Positions 44,265 through 52,379 of a stretch of DNA of 58,392 nucleotides are shown here, piece by piece. How positions within the stretch are numbered: position 1 is the first letter of the stretch; every line of letters starts with the position of its first letter. Position numbers and translations under genes: made by a program. The DNA is from Candidatus Zixiibacteriota bacterium. GTDB taxonomy: Bacteria; Zixibacteria; MSB-5A5; SM23-73-2. The stretch covers positions 1-58,392 of the forward strand of contig JAUWYR010000012.1 of assembly GCA_030615745.1 (NCBI GenBank). Direction: 5' to 3'. The notes beneath the pieces are model-generated. The model was not told the DNA's origin, did not search any database, and was given only the letters and a program-made list of their open reading frames with translations.

Positions 44265-44624
44265 TTATTTTTTGCTTTTTAGTTTTAATATGCTTGAACC
44301 GAGTATGTTTGCTAACTCTGTTGTTTCTTTTAGTAATGAGTTGATTATATCTTTGTCTGCTTTGCCTGTATCCCTTAGAAGTCCGAGCCAAAACTTTGTT
44401 TCATTAGCTGATTTAAGGGCATGGTTTAAGAAATTGGTGAAATCTTTTTTGGAGCTTCCTGCTTGTGCTTCGATTATATTCGCTCCAATACTTGTAGAAC
44501 TTCTGAGTAGCTGGTCACCTAAGATTTTTGTCGTTCGTTCATAAGGTAGTGTATCGAGGAATCTGATTACACTAAGCGCAAATTTATACGCCCTTTTCCG
44601 AATATTCAATTTTGAACTTTTCAT
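44265..44624 (-). CDS. four-helix bundle protein (23S rRNA IVS-type)
   Basis: The 119-aa protein 'MKSSKLNIRKRAYKFALSVIRFLDTLPYERTTKILGDQLLRSSTSIGANIIEAQAGSSKKDFTNFLNHALKSANETKFWL' is the four-helix bundle family first known from 23S rRNA intervening sequences; its function is unknown. ATG 44624 has SD AAGAGAT, and this SD is part of a 19-base sequence (44630-44648) found exactly again inside the AsmA-like gene. It sits between lpxL-like and waaF-like genes. Confidence 0.92.
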   Translation of the reverse strand: MKSSKLNIRKRAYKFALSVIRFLDTLPYERTTKILGDQLLRSSTSIGANIIEAQAGSSKKDFTNFLNHALKSANETKFWLGLLRDTGKADKDIINSLLKETTELANILGSSILKLKSKK

Positions 44625-44629
44625 TTTTA

Positions 44630-44648
44630 ATCTCTTGATGCATACGCA
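44630..44648. repeat. 19-base exact repeat ATCTCTTGATGCATACGCA, copy 1
   Basis: It is identical to 47791-47809 inside the AsmA-like gene. A variant sharing 13 of the first 14 bases is at 51813-51829 in the iscR 3' end. It provides the SD of the four-helix bundle gene. Confidence 0.75.
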
Positions 44649-44656
44649 CTTTAAAT

Positions 44657-45550
44657 TTATTTGAGAGTAGTGCTTTTCCATCTGCGGTGTAGCCAATACC
44701 AGTGGTCTGGATATTTTTTCACATAATCTTCTAAGAGTGAAGTATAAGCCTGGGTTAATCTGTTAATGTCTTTTTCTTTATCACCAGTTTTTTCTTCCTT
44801 TTCTATTTTTTGGAATATTATTTTCTGCTTTTTATTATCCAATCTTATGATAAAACCCATAATCATAGGCGCGTCAGTCTTCAAGCAAAATGCAGCAGGA
44901 CCTCTGGGAGTTGATGCTGGATAACCAAAAAAGTTTACTATGGTTCCATCCCTTCCTGCATCCTGGTCTGAAAGCATAGCGATAAACCTGTTTTTTCTCA
45001 AAGCCTTTATCACTCCCCTGGTTGCAACACCCATCTTTATTATCCCGATACCCATCATCTCCCTGTGTCGGTTCATCAGATTATCCACCAAGAGATTGTG
45101 CTGTTCCCCTACTAAGAAATCTATAGGATAACCTTTTTGTCTTAAAGCTGCGCCCATTAGCTCCCAGCTTCCGAAATGCCCGGTAACCAGAACTGCTCCT
45201 TTTTTCTCTTTCAAAGCAGAATCAAAAAGTTCTTCACCCTGAATCTCAACTAAATTTAATATCTTCTTTTTATTCAGCTTTGGAAAAAGAATATATTCGG
45301 TTAAAGATTTTCCGATGTTTCGGTAAGTGGATCTGGCTATTTTTTTTAAATTTTTTTGGTCTTTATCTCTGAAACACCGAGAGAGATTTTGCAAAGTGAT
45401 CTTTTTTCTTTTTGGGATTATAAGATATGCTATCTCCCCGATTAGAGAACCAAAAAAAATATCTGTTCTGTAAGGGAAAAGATTCAAAAAAAATTTTATA
45501 AATAAAACCAAAAAGTATTCGAGTCTGTACCTAAATTTTTTACTCTTCAT
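44657..45550 (-). CDS. LpxL/HtrB-type lysophospholipid/lipid A acyltransferase
   Basis: The 297-aa inner-membrane enzyme transfers a secondary acyl chain to lipid A. Family features: N-terminal membrane segment, 'VTGHFGSWELMGAALRQKGYPIDFLVGEQHN' with the HX4E catalytic pair (HFGSWE), 'SDQDAGRDGTIVNFFGYPASTPRGPAAFCLKTDAPMIMGF', and 'YPDHWYWLHRRWKS'. It overlaps the upstream metallopeptidase gene by 11 bases, so it is co-translated. Lauroyl versus other chain cannot be told. Confidence 0.93.
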   Translation of the reverse strand: MKSKKFRYRLEYFLVLFIKFFLNLFPYRTDIFFGSLIGEIAYLIIPKRKKITLQNLSRCFRDKDQKNLKKIARSTYRNIGKSLTEYILFPKLNKKKILNLVEIQGEELFDSALKEKKGAVLVTGHFGSWELMGAALRQKGYPIDFLVGEQHNLLVDNLMNRHREMMGIGIIKMGVATRGVIKALRKNRFIAMLSDQDAGRDGTIVNFFGYPASTPRGPAAFCLKTDAPMIMGFIIRLDNKKQKIIFQKIEKEEKTGDKEKDINRLTQAYTSLLEDYVKKYPDHWYWLHRRWKSTTLK

Positions 45551-46421
45551 CAGCTAAGTTTTCTTCTTCCTCTTTTTCCCATTTCTCTAAAATCTTTTTT
45601 GTCCTTCTTTTTTTCATAAAATAAAAAAGCACAAGTAAAAAGGCAAGACCTAACCAGAGCAAAAAGGTGTCACCTAAAAGGACAATGAACTGATACCTTT
45701 TTTTAAGATATTCCTCAAATTCTTTTTGAAAACCTGAAAAATCTGAGCCTGTGCTTAAAATAAAAGCTTGGTCCCATTTTTTTCCAACTCCTATGTAGTC
45801 AATTAAAGCACAGAAATTTTCCTCCCCATATTCGGATAGAAAATATGAAACCGCCAAAAAGCTTTCAGTGTAGGCTAATTCAGCCTTACTTCTTTTGAAG
45901 GTATTAAGCTTTTCGATTTGCGACAGAGAGACCAGAGAGCCGGTTAGCAAAGCTTTTGCCACAGCAATATCCTGACCTATCCTCCATTCTTTTGATTTTT
46001 GCATGGCAAAACCCTCATCTACCCATCTGGGAAGGTATTTATAATTTGCCTTTTTGTTTAGAAAAAGATGGGCTAACTCATGGGAAAGGATTTCAGTTAA
46101 CGATTTATTGTAATGAAACTTATATGGTGATTTTATAACTATGAGATTTCTTTCAGGATAAGCAAATCCAATTCCCCAATCTGGAAATCTCCCTCCGGTT
46201 TTAGATAAGAATTGTTTTTCATTGTCAGTTACGAAAACTTCAATTTTTTGGTCAATTGTTTCCTGAAGGGAGGAGGATATGTCGTTGTATGAGGATATTA
46301 AAATGGATTCGATCTTAGAAGCAAGTTTTTTATCAGAACAATGGATGTCAAATTGTGTCGCTGTTTTTGAAGTTATTGTAAGGGTTAAAAAACAAAAAAT
46401 TATAAGAAAATTTTTTTTCAT
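45540..46421 (-). CDS. membrane-anchored gluzincin-like metallopeptidase (peptidase MA-like)
   Basis: The 293-aa protein has a signal peptide ('FLIIFCFLTLTITSKTA'), a zinc motif HELAH in 'TEILSHELAHLFLNKKANYKYLPRWVDEGFAM' with the third ligand-like Glu in 'DEGFA', and a C-terminal membrane helix ('TFLLWLGLAFLLVLFYFM') with a charged tail. The HExxH...EGxA layout fits gluzincins. It may act on periplasmic or surface proteins. It is first in the cluster with lpxL-like and waaF-like genes. Confidence 0.82.
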   Translation of the reverse strand: MKKNFLIIFCFLTLTITSKTATQFDIHCSDKKLASKIESILISSYNDISSSLQETIDQKIEVFVTDNEKQFLSKTGGRFPDWGIGFAYPERNLIVIKSPYKFHYNKSLTEILSHELAHLFLNKKANYKYLPRWVDEGFAMQKSKEWRIGQDIAVAKALLTGSLVSLSQIEKLNTFKRSKAELAYTESFLAVSYFLSEYGEENFCALIDYIGVGKKWDQAFILSTGSDFSGFQKEFEEYLKKRYQFIVLLGDTFLLWLGLAFLLVLFYFMKKRRTKKILEKWEKEEEENLADEE

Positions 46422-46541
46422 GCAAATCGGAACTTTTCAATTTTTAGATAGGAGCAAAGCTTTTTTATTAAAAGAGTCTTCCTAAAAGTGGTATTCGAAT
46501 AATTTTTTTCTATCCTTAAAAGAATTTTTGTTGTAACGACT

Positions 46542-48977
46542 TTATTTTTTCTCTAAAAGTTTTTGTAGAAAATCCTTTGCTTTTTCCTCAAGCTCTTTTT
46601 TTAATTTCTCATCTTTTATTTTCACTTTCTCCTGAAGTAGTTTTTCAGCTCTTGATGTTTGTAAGGCAAATTTTGGAGCAGAAGCTTGACCTGAGATCAC
46701 TATATCTAATACTAATCTTCCCTTCTCATCCTTAAAGAACTCTGTTAGCTCGCCTAATAGATCGAATCTTTTCGAGAGTTGGGGTGAAAGATAGAGGGTA
46801 AGGTAATAATCTACGTATCCCTCCAGGGTGATATATCCGGAAAGCTCCCAGTCAAAATCTTTTGTCCGGGCAAAGAAATCTTCAAAGTGTAGTTTTCTGT
46901 CCTCGATTCTAAAAGAGTTTTTCAGAGTTTTTATTTTTTGGTCTTTGAGCTCTTTTATCTTCAAATATTCGGACAGGAGGTTAAGGATTTTTAGATTTAT
47001 AAGTTCACCATCTGTTATGGTAGCATTTCCTGAACCTGAAAGGGTGTTTTTGATCTGGTCAACTGTGTTTCCCTTGCCTGAAAATGTGGCTACTAAATTG
47101 AGCTTTCCAAAAAGATGGTCTTTGGCCGGCGTGAATCTGGACAAAAAATCATTTGCCTCAAGGTTGGAGCTTGAGATCTCAAAGTTGAAAATCAGATGTT
47201 CTGGGTCATTTAAATCTGCTTTAGCTTTTCCTCCCAGATTTCCCGTGTAAACATTTGAGACAAAATTGTCAAGCTCTAAGATTCCATCAGTTAGGTAAAG
47301 CTGAAAAGCTAAATTTGAAAATTCTATTTCTCGGAACAAAAGCTTTTGAACATTTATTTGACCAGAAAGATTCAAGTAGGGGAATGGAATTGTATCTGAG
47401 ATTGCCATTTGGGGCTCACCCTTTTCTTTTTTTGCTGGAAATATCTCATCTAAATCGATATAAGGTGAGGAGAGTGTGAACTGTAAAAGTGGTGGGCTTT
47501 CTGTTTTTTTCAAAAGAAAAGATAAAAGATTTTCTATTTTACCATCAAGGCTAAAAGAGGATTTGCCTAAAGATGCGAAAAGATTAGTGATTTTCAAATC
47601 ATTTTGTATCAAGTTCAAATCACCATTTAACTCATCTAAAGGAACGCCTAAAAGGGGATGCGTTGCTTCTATTTTTCTCAAACCGATGTTGCCAGAAAGT
47701 CTTGCCCTATCTATTTTTTTAATCTTTCCATAAGCTTTAAAATCAAACTTGACAAAGCCTTTAAATTTAGCCCCTTCCGGGAGTTTACCTATCTCTTGAT
47801 GCATACGCAAATTCTCTAAAAGTGATAAATCCAGGTCTGCTTTAAAATCCAATGATAGATTGGGGTCTTTATAATTATCGACCACAGCTTTTATTTCAAC
47901 CGGGGACTCACAAACCTTTGCCTGGGAAGAAAAAAAGCTTAAGCTTTTGGAATCGAAGTTTATCTCACCATAGGGCATATTAAAAGGATATGGATAATCG
48001 GATGATTCCAATTTAACCTCTCTGAAAACCACCTTGCCTTCGATCTGAGGAAAAGGCTCGAGCTTTGGCTCACCGGCATAGGTTGCAGAGATTTTGAGCT
48101 TACCTGAGCTTTTCATCTTTTCGAGAATTGAACTATCCTCAAAAGGAATAGAGCCTAAAAGTTCAGAAACGGAAATCTTTTCAGAAGAAAGATTAAGATA
48201 AACAAATGGTTTTTCTGATATGTTTTTTACTTTACCTTTTAATTCAATTTCCACCTCACCCAGAGTTATTTTAAGCTTTTCTATCAAGAGTGAATCGCCT
48301 AAAAAGTTCATCTTGATATCATGCTCTAAGCTGAGATAGAATTCTGGAATCTGTTTTTTTATGGTTGGAAAATTCAGGTCTATTTTTTTAATTTCGATTT
48401 TACCTTTAGCATATACAATCTCTGTTTGGGGATCCAAAGAAAGCTTTGCTTGCTGTCCAATGTGCTCCAAAGTAATTTTGTATCCTTTGGTCTGGTCAAA
48501 ATAGTCTATTTTCCCGTCTTTTATCTCCATTTTGTCAAACACAATAGGGGGGAGGGTAAATTCCCCTTCTTTTTTCACTAAATCATCGATATTTAAAAAA
48601 CCCTGTTTGTTTTTTGCTAAAGCTATAACCGGTTTTTCTAATATGATTTTTTTTATTTCAATTTTCCTTTTCAAAAGCGGGAAAAACTTAACCCTGATTG
48701 AGAAACGCTCAAAGGTTAAAAACTTTTTTTGAATAAACCCTTCACGAGCATACACGGTCATTCCTTTCACATCAGCACCCAATCCACCTAAAATAGATAT
48801 TGAGACATCTTTGATTTCCACTTCTCTATTCAAGGCTTCTTCCAACCTCGGCTCTATCATACTCAGGAGTTTTTCTTTGGTGAAAATGAGCTTGACCCCA
48901 ATGCTTGAAACCAAAACAATGATCAAACAAATTGCAACAATCCATAAAATTATCTTTATACTTTTTTTTGTAGCCAT
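46542..48977 (-). CDS. AsmA family protein
   Basis: The 811-aa protein has one N-terminal membrane helix ('IILWIVAICLIIVLVSSIGVKLIF') followed by 'REVEIKDVSISILGGLGADVKGMTVYAREG' and a long beta-rich body. The C-terminal AsmA-like part has 'GSGNATITDGELINLKILNLLSEYL'. Such proteins are proposed to move phospholipids to the outer membrane. The stretch LRMHQEIG (about residues 390-397) is encoded by a 19-base repeat found again upstream of the four-helix bundle gene. SD GAAAGGAGA lies at the end of the small upstream gene. Confidence 0.9.
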   Translation of the reverse strand: MATKKSIKIILWIVAICLIIVLVSSIGVKLIFTKEKLLSMIEPRLEEALNREVEIKDVSISILGGLGADVKGMTVYAREGFIQKKFLTFERFSIRVKFFPLLKRKIEIKKIILEKPVIALAKNKQGFLNIDDLVKKEGEFTLPPIVFDKMEIKDGKIDYFDQTKGYKITLEHIGQQAKLSLDPQTEIVYAKGKIEIKKIDLNFPTIKKQIPEFYLSLEHDIKMNFLGDSLLIEKLKITLGEVEIELKGKVKNISEKPFVYLNLSSEKISVSELLGSIPFEDSSILEKMKSSGKLKISATYAGEPKLEPFPQIEGKVVFREVKLESSDYPYPFNMPYGEINFDSKSLSFFSSQAKVCESPVEIKAVVDNYKDPNLSLDFKADLDLSLLENLRMHQEIGKLPEGAKFKGFVKFDFKAYGKIKKIDRARLSGNIGLRKIEATHPLLGVPLDELNGDLNLIQNDLKITNLFASLGKSSFSLDGKIENLLSFLLKKTESPPLLQFTLSSPYIDLDEIFPAKKEKGEPQMAISDTIPFPYLNLSGQINVQKLLFREIEFSNLAFQLYLTDGILELDNFVSNVYTGNLGGKAKADLNDPEHLIFNFEISSSNLEANDFLSRFTPAKDHLFGKLNLVATFSGKGNTVDQIKNTLSGSGNATITDGELINLKILNLLSEYLKIKELKDQKIKTLKNSFRIEDRKLHFEDFFARTKDFDWELSGYITLEGYVDYYLTLYLSPQLSKRFDLLGELTEFFKDEKGRLVLDIVISGQASAPKFALQTSRAEKLLQEKVKIKDEKLKKELEEKAKDFLQKLLEKK
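47791..47809. repeat. 19-base exact repeat, copy 2, inside the AsmA-like gene
   Basis: Identical to 44630-44648. On the minus strand it encodes L-R-M-H-Q-E-I in frame. Confidence 0.75.
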
Positions 48978-49123
48978 TAGTCTCCTTTCAAAAAATTTGG
49001 AAACCGATATTTAAAAGAGGAGAAAATTCTTGGAATCTTTGCTTCTTTTTCCATAGTATTAAGTTTTAAAAGATAGGCCCTGGTCAGTTTCGCTTTTTCA
49101 AATTTTGTTTCAATCTTCCACAT
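48977..49123 (-). CDS. undescribed 48-aa protein between mnmA and the AsmA-like gene
   Basis: This short gene starts with an ATG that overlaps the mnmA 3' end by 14 bases, has SD GGAGGAGGG inside mnmA, and stops as TAATG with the AsmA-like start, so it fills the gap exactly. The product (MWKIETKFEKAKLTRAYLLK, then LNTMEKEAKIPRIFSSFKYR, then FPNFLKGD) is basic and mostly helical at its start, with no signal peptide or membrane helix. I do not recognise it. Both overlaps suggest translational coupling and strongly favour a real gene. Confidence 0.7.
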   Translation of the reverse strand: MWKIETKFEKAKLTRAYLLKLNTMEKEAKIPRIFSSFKYRFPNFLKGD

Positions 49124-50243
49124 AATCTATTATCCCTCCTCCCAGGACCTCATCACCTCTGTAAAAAACAGCTGACTGACCTGGAGTTATCGCTCGCTCA
49201 GGACTTTCAAATTTAACCAAAACGTTCCTTTCTGTCAACCTCGAAATCTCTCCTTTTTTTGGTTTATGGGAATATCTTATCTTTATCTCACACTCGAGCT
49301 TATCCTCAAGATTTTGAATTGATATCCAGCTAAGATTTGAAACATAGAAAGTTTTTTTTAACAAATCCTTATCCTCACCCACCCATAAAGCATTTTTCTC
49401 TGGTTCGATCTTTAACACATATAGGGGCTTTCCAAAAGCGATGTCCAGACCTCTTCTCTGTCCTATAGTATAAAATGGGATTCCTTTGTGAGTTCCAATT
49501 CTTTCACCCATTAGGTTATAAATCGGTCCCTCTTTGACCCCTGTCCCTTGCCCCTTTTCCCATTCCCTTATGAATCTCGGATAGTCATCATCCGGGATAA
49601 AACATATTTCCTGGGATTCTTTTTTTGAAGCGGTCTTCAAGTTGTATTTATAAGCAAGTTCTCTTGTTCTTTTTTTTGTCAATTCCCCTAAGGGAAAAAG
49701 AGTCACCGCAAGATTTTCCTGAGAAAGCCCCCATAGAGCATAGGATTGATCCCTTGTCGGATCCTTTCCTTTTAAAAGTAAATATCTTTTTCTTCTATTA
49801 TCATATTCGATTGTGGCATAATGTCCGGTAGCTATAAAATCCGCTCCCAGTTTTTTGGCTTTTTCCCATAAAATCTTCCATTTAATCTCGGTGTTACAGA
49901 CGATGCAGGGGTTTGGTGTCCTTCCTTTTTCGTATTCGTTAACAAAATTTTCGATAACTTTCTTTTTAAACTCCTCTTTGAGGTCAAATACATAGTGAGG
50001 AGAGCTAATCTGACCACATATATGGCGAGCATCATTCATCGATTCAACAGAGCAGCATCGTCCATCCTTAAAAAGATCTCCGCCCACATCCTTGTAATCC
50101 CAGAGCTTTAAGGTGATGCCGATAACATTGTATCCTTTTTCCTTTAATAAATAAGCAGAAAGGGAACTGTCAACTCCCCCGCTCATCGCCACCACAACTG
50201 TTTTTCTTGCAGAGGTGGGCTTCCCCTTGGATAAGCTATGCAT
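49110..50243 (-). CDS. mnmA: tRNA 2-thiouridylase MnmA
   Basis: MnmA (377 aa) thiolates U34 of tRNAs using sulfur from IscS. PP-loop 'VVVAMSGGVDSSLSAYLL', 'TPNPCIVCNTEIKW' (first catalytic Cys), 'ADFIATGHYATIEYD', 'GKDPTRDQSYALWGLSQENLAVTLFPLGELTK', 'KKESQEICFIPDDDY' (second catalytic Cys), C-terminal 'YTIGQRRGLDIAFGKPLYV'. It overlaps iscU by 8 bases in the iscR-iscS-iscU-mnmA run. Confidence 0.97.
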   Translation of the reverse strand: MHSLSKGKPTSARKTVVVAMSGGVDSSLSAYLLKEKGYNVIGITLKLWDYKDVGGDLFKDGRCCSVESMNDARHICGQISSPHYVFDLKEEFKKKVIENFVNEYEKGRTPNPCIVCNTEIKWKILWEKAKKLGADFIATGHYATIEYDNRRKRYLLLKGKDPTRDQSYALWGLSQENLAVTLFPLGELTKKRTRELAYKYNLKTASKKESQEICFIPDDDYPRFIREWEKGQGTGVKEGPIYNLMGERIGTHKGIPFYTIGQRRGLDIAFGKPLYVLKIEPEKNALWVGEDKDLLKKTFYVSNLSWISIQNLEDKLECEIKIRYSHKPKKGEISRLTERNVLVKFESPERAITPGQSAVFYRGDEVLGGGIIDYVED

Positions 50244-50616
50244 TTGATTTTTTTCTTTTTTTGTAATCCTCTATCGCTTTGTGCAGAGCATCAGCAGCCA
50301 AGTTGGAGCAATGAAGCTTGTTTTTTGGAAGACCATCCAGAGCATCTGCAACTGTTTTTCTTGATATTTTCTCCGCTTCCTCTAAGGTCTTGTTTTTGAC
50401 AAGCTCAGTTATCATGCTCGAGGTTGCAATGGCTGCGCCACAGCCGAAGGTCTTGAACTTGACATCTACGATATGATCATTTTCAACTTTTATGAAAAGC
50501 TTCATTATATCTCCGCACACCGGATTACCGACCTCTCCCACACCATCGGGATTTTCTATTTCTCCCACATTCCTCGGATTTGTGAAATGTTCTATAACTT
50601 TATCTGAATAACTCAT
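50236..50616 (-). CDS. iscU: Fe-S cluster scaffold IscU
   Basis: IscU (126 aa) assembles Fe-S clusters on three Cys: 'GNPVCGDIM', 'FGCGAAIATSSM', 'LHCSNLAADAL' plus the usual Asp ('CGD'). It lies 15 bases after iscS. Length is normal. The C-terminus ends with KKRKKSNA. Confidence 0.96.
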   Translation of the reverse strand: MSYSDKVIEHFTNPRNVGEIENPDGVGEVGNPVCGDIMKLFIKVENDHIVDVKFKTFGCGAAIATSSMITELVKNKTLEEAEKISRKTVADALDGLPKNKLHCSNLAADALHKAIEDYKKRKKSNA

Positions 50617-50631
50617 ATTTTTCTCTCTTTT

Positions 50632-51801
50632 TCATTTTTTTGATTGAGCATATATTGGAGACATCGACCTCAGGCGCTCGATTATCTCAGGCAAAACACT
50701 TAGTGTGTAGTCTACATCATCTATGACATTCTCTCTTCCAAAGCTGAACCTGATGGAGCTTTGTGCAACTGCTGGCTCAATCCTCATAGCTGAAAGGACA
50801 TGAGAGGGCTCTAAGGAGCCTGAGGTGCAGGCAGAACCTGAAGCGACTGCGACCCCTTTCATATCCAGACTCAAAATGATCGATTCCCCTTCAACCCCTT
50901 TGAAAGATATGTTTAGGGTGCTGGGAATCCTTTTTTCTGGGTGACCGTTCAGTTGAATATCTTTAACAGTTTCTTTGAGTTTTTTAAAAAATGTCTCAGT
51001 TAAGTTTTTCAGATGCTTATTATGCTTATCCATATCTTTTAAAACCATCTCTACCGCCTCTCCCAATCCCACAATCCCAGGGATATTTTCTGTTCCAGCT
51101 CTTCTTGACCTCTCGTGGTGACCCCCATGGGATAAAGGGATTATCCTTGTTCCCTTTCTTATATAGATAGCTCCAACACCTTTAGGACCATAGATTTTAT
51201 GTGCTGAAATAGAGGCTAAATCGACAGGCAATTTTCCAACATCTATAGGAATTTTCCCTGCTGATTGCACAGCATCTGTGTGAAAATAGACCCCTTTTTC
51301 TTTAGCTATTCTAACTAATTCCTCTATTGGTTGAATGGTTCCGGTCTCATTGTTAACATGCATAATAGAGACTAAAATTGTATCATCTTTTATATTTTTC
51401 TTTAAATCAAAAGGATCGACAAATCCATATTGATCAACCGGAAGATAGGTTATTTCATATCCCTCTTTTTTCAAGAATTTACAGCTTTCCAATACTGCGT
51501 GATGCTCCACCGAGGAGATGATTATATGTTTGCCTTTTTTTTTATTGGCAAAAGCCACACCCTTTATGGCTAAATTATCAGATTCGGTTCCTCCTGAGGT
51601 GAAATAGATCTCATAGGGGGAGCAGTTAAACAATTTGGCAACTTTTTCTCTGGCCTCTTCCAAAGCAACTTTAGCTACCTTGCCATATTCATGGATGGAG
51701 GATGGATTGCCAAATTTCTCCTTATAATATGGAAGCATTGCCTCTAATACTTCAGGATGAACCGGGGTAGTGGCACTGTGATCCAAATAGACTTTTCTCA
51801 T
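50632..51801 (-). CDS. iscS: cysteine desulfurase IscS/NifS
   Basis: IscS (389 aa) is a PLP enzyme that takes sulfur from cysteine for clusters and tRNA. 'MRKVYLDHSATTPVHPEVLEAMLPYY', 'FTSGGTESDNLAIKG', PLP-lysine in 'SISAHKIYGPKGVGAIYIRKG', and the catalytic Cys loop 'VASGSACTSGSLEPSHVLSAM'. It overlaps iscR by 4 bases (ATGA). Longer loop spacing than NifS is typical of this group. Confidence 0.97.
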   Translation of the reverse strand: MRKVYLDHSATTPVHPEVLEAMLPYYKEKFGNPSSIHEYGKVAKVALEEAREKVAKLFNCSPYEIYFTSGGTESDNLAIKGVAFANKKKGKHIIISSVEHHAVLESCKFLKKEGYEITYLPVDQYGFVDPFDLKKNIKDDTILVSIMHVNNETGTIQPIEELVRIAKEKGVYFHTDAVQSAGKIPIDVGKLPVDLASISAHKIYGPKGVGAIYIRKGTRIIPLSHGGHHERSRRAGTENIPGIVGLGEAVEMVLKDMDKHNKHLKNLTETFFKKLKETVKDIQLNGHPEKRIPSTLNISFKGVEGESIILSLDMKGVAVASGSACTSGSLEPSHVLSAMRIEPAVAQSSIRFSFGRENVIDDVDYTLSVLPEIIERLRSMSPIYAQSKK

Positions 51802-52265
51802 TTCTTCCTCCGATCTCTTGATACATGAGTATTTTTCTTAAAAGAGATCTCTTTTGCTTGTTTTTCGAGATCTGCTAAGGTTACATTTGATAAAATCTTT
51901 TCTATGTTATCTTCTAATTTTTTCCAGAGTATTCTCGATACACAGGTTTTTGGTCCGGTACAGCTTTTTTCCCGTAATTTCGGATAATCGCAATAGGAGA
52001 TAGAAATTGGACCATCTAAAACATCTATTATATCTCTCACCGTTATTTTATCATGGTCTTTTCCAAGGATATATCCGCCCTTAGCTCCTCTTACCGATTT
52101 TAAGATTCCAGCGTTTTTAAGCTTATGAAATATCTGCTCCAGATAGGTAACAGACATTTTCTGTCTTTTGGAGATATCCTTTATAGTTACCGGTCCATTT
52201 TTGGACACGCTTGCAACTTCCAGCAAAGCTCTCAGACCATATCTTCCACGGGTGGATATATTCAT
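51798..52265 (-). CDS. iscR: Rrf2/IscR family transcriptional regulator
   Basis: The 155-aa regulator has an N-terminal winged helix ('MNISTRGRYGLRALLEVASVSKNGPVTIKDISKRQKMSVTYLEQIFHKLKNAGILKSVRGAKGGYILGK') and three Cys in 'SYCDYPKLREKSCTGPKTC', fitting an Fe-S sensing Rrf2 protein that controls the isc operon. The last residues (THVSRDRRKK) lie over a relative of the 19-base repeat. SD AAGGAG precedes the ATG. An inverted repeat overlapping the promoter is a candidate autoregulatory site. Confidence 0.95.
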   Translation of the reverse strand: MNISTRGRYGLRALLEVASVSKNGPVTIKDISKRQKMSVTYLEQIFHKLKNAGILKSVRGAKGGYILGKDHDKITVRDIIDVLDGPISISYCDYPKLREKSCTGPKTCVSRILWKKLEDNIEKILSNVTLADLEKQAKEISFKKNTHVSRDRRKK

Positions 52266-52280
52266 TTTGCTCCTTTTTAT

Positions 52281-52321
52281 TTACGTCTATCAATATACGT
52301 AATCTTTACTAATTTTGTCAA
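52281..52321 (-). promoter_or_regulatory. promoter of the isc operon with an overlapping dyad
   Basis: Minus strand: -35 TTGACA (52316-52321), an 18-base spacer, -10 TATATT (52292-52297). TTACGT-N10-ACGTAA (52281-52302) covers the -10 region, a position expected for Rrf2-type repression. Confidence 0.7.
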
Positions 52322-52379
52322 GATTATTTAAAAAAATTTTATCTTTGATATTTTTTTAATAATGGTTATATTTTTAGCT

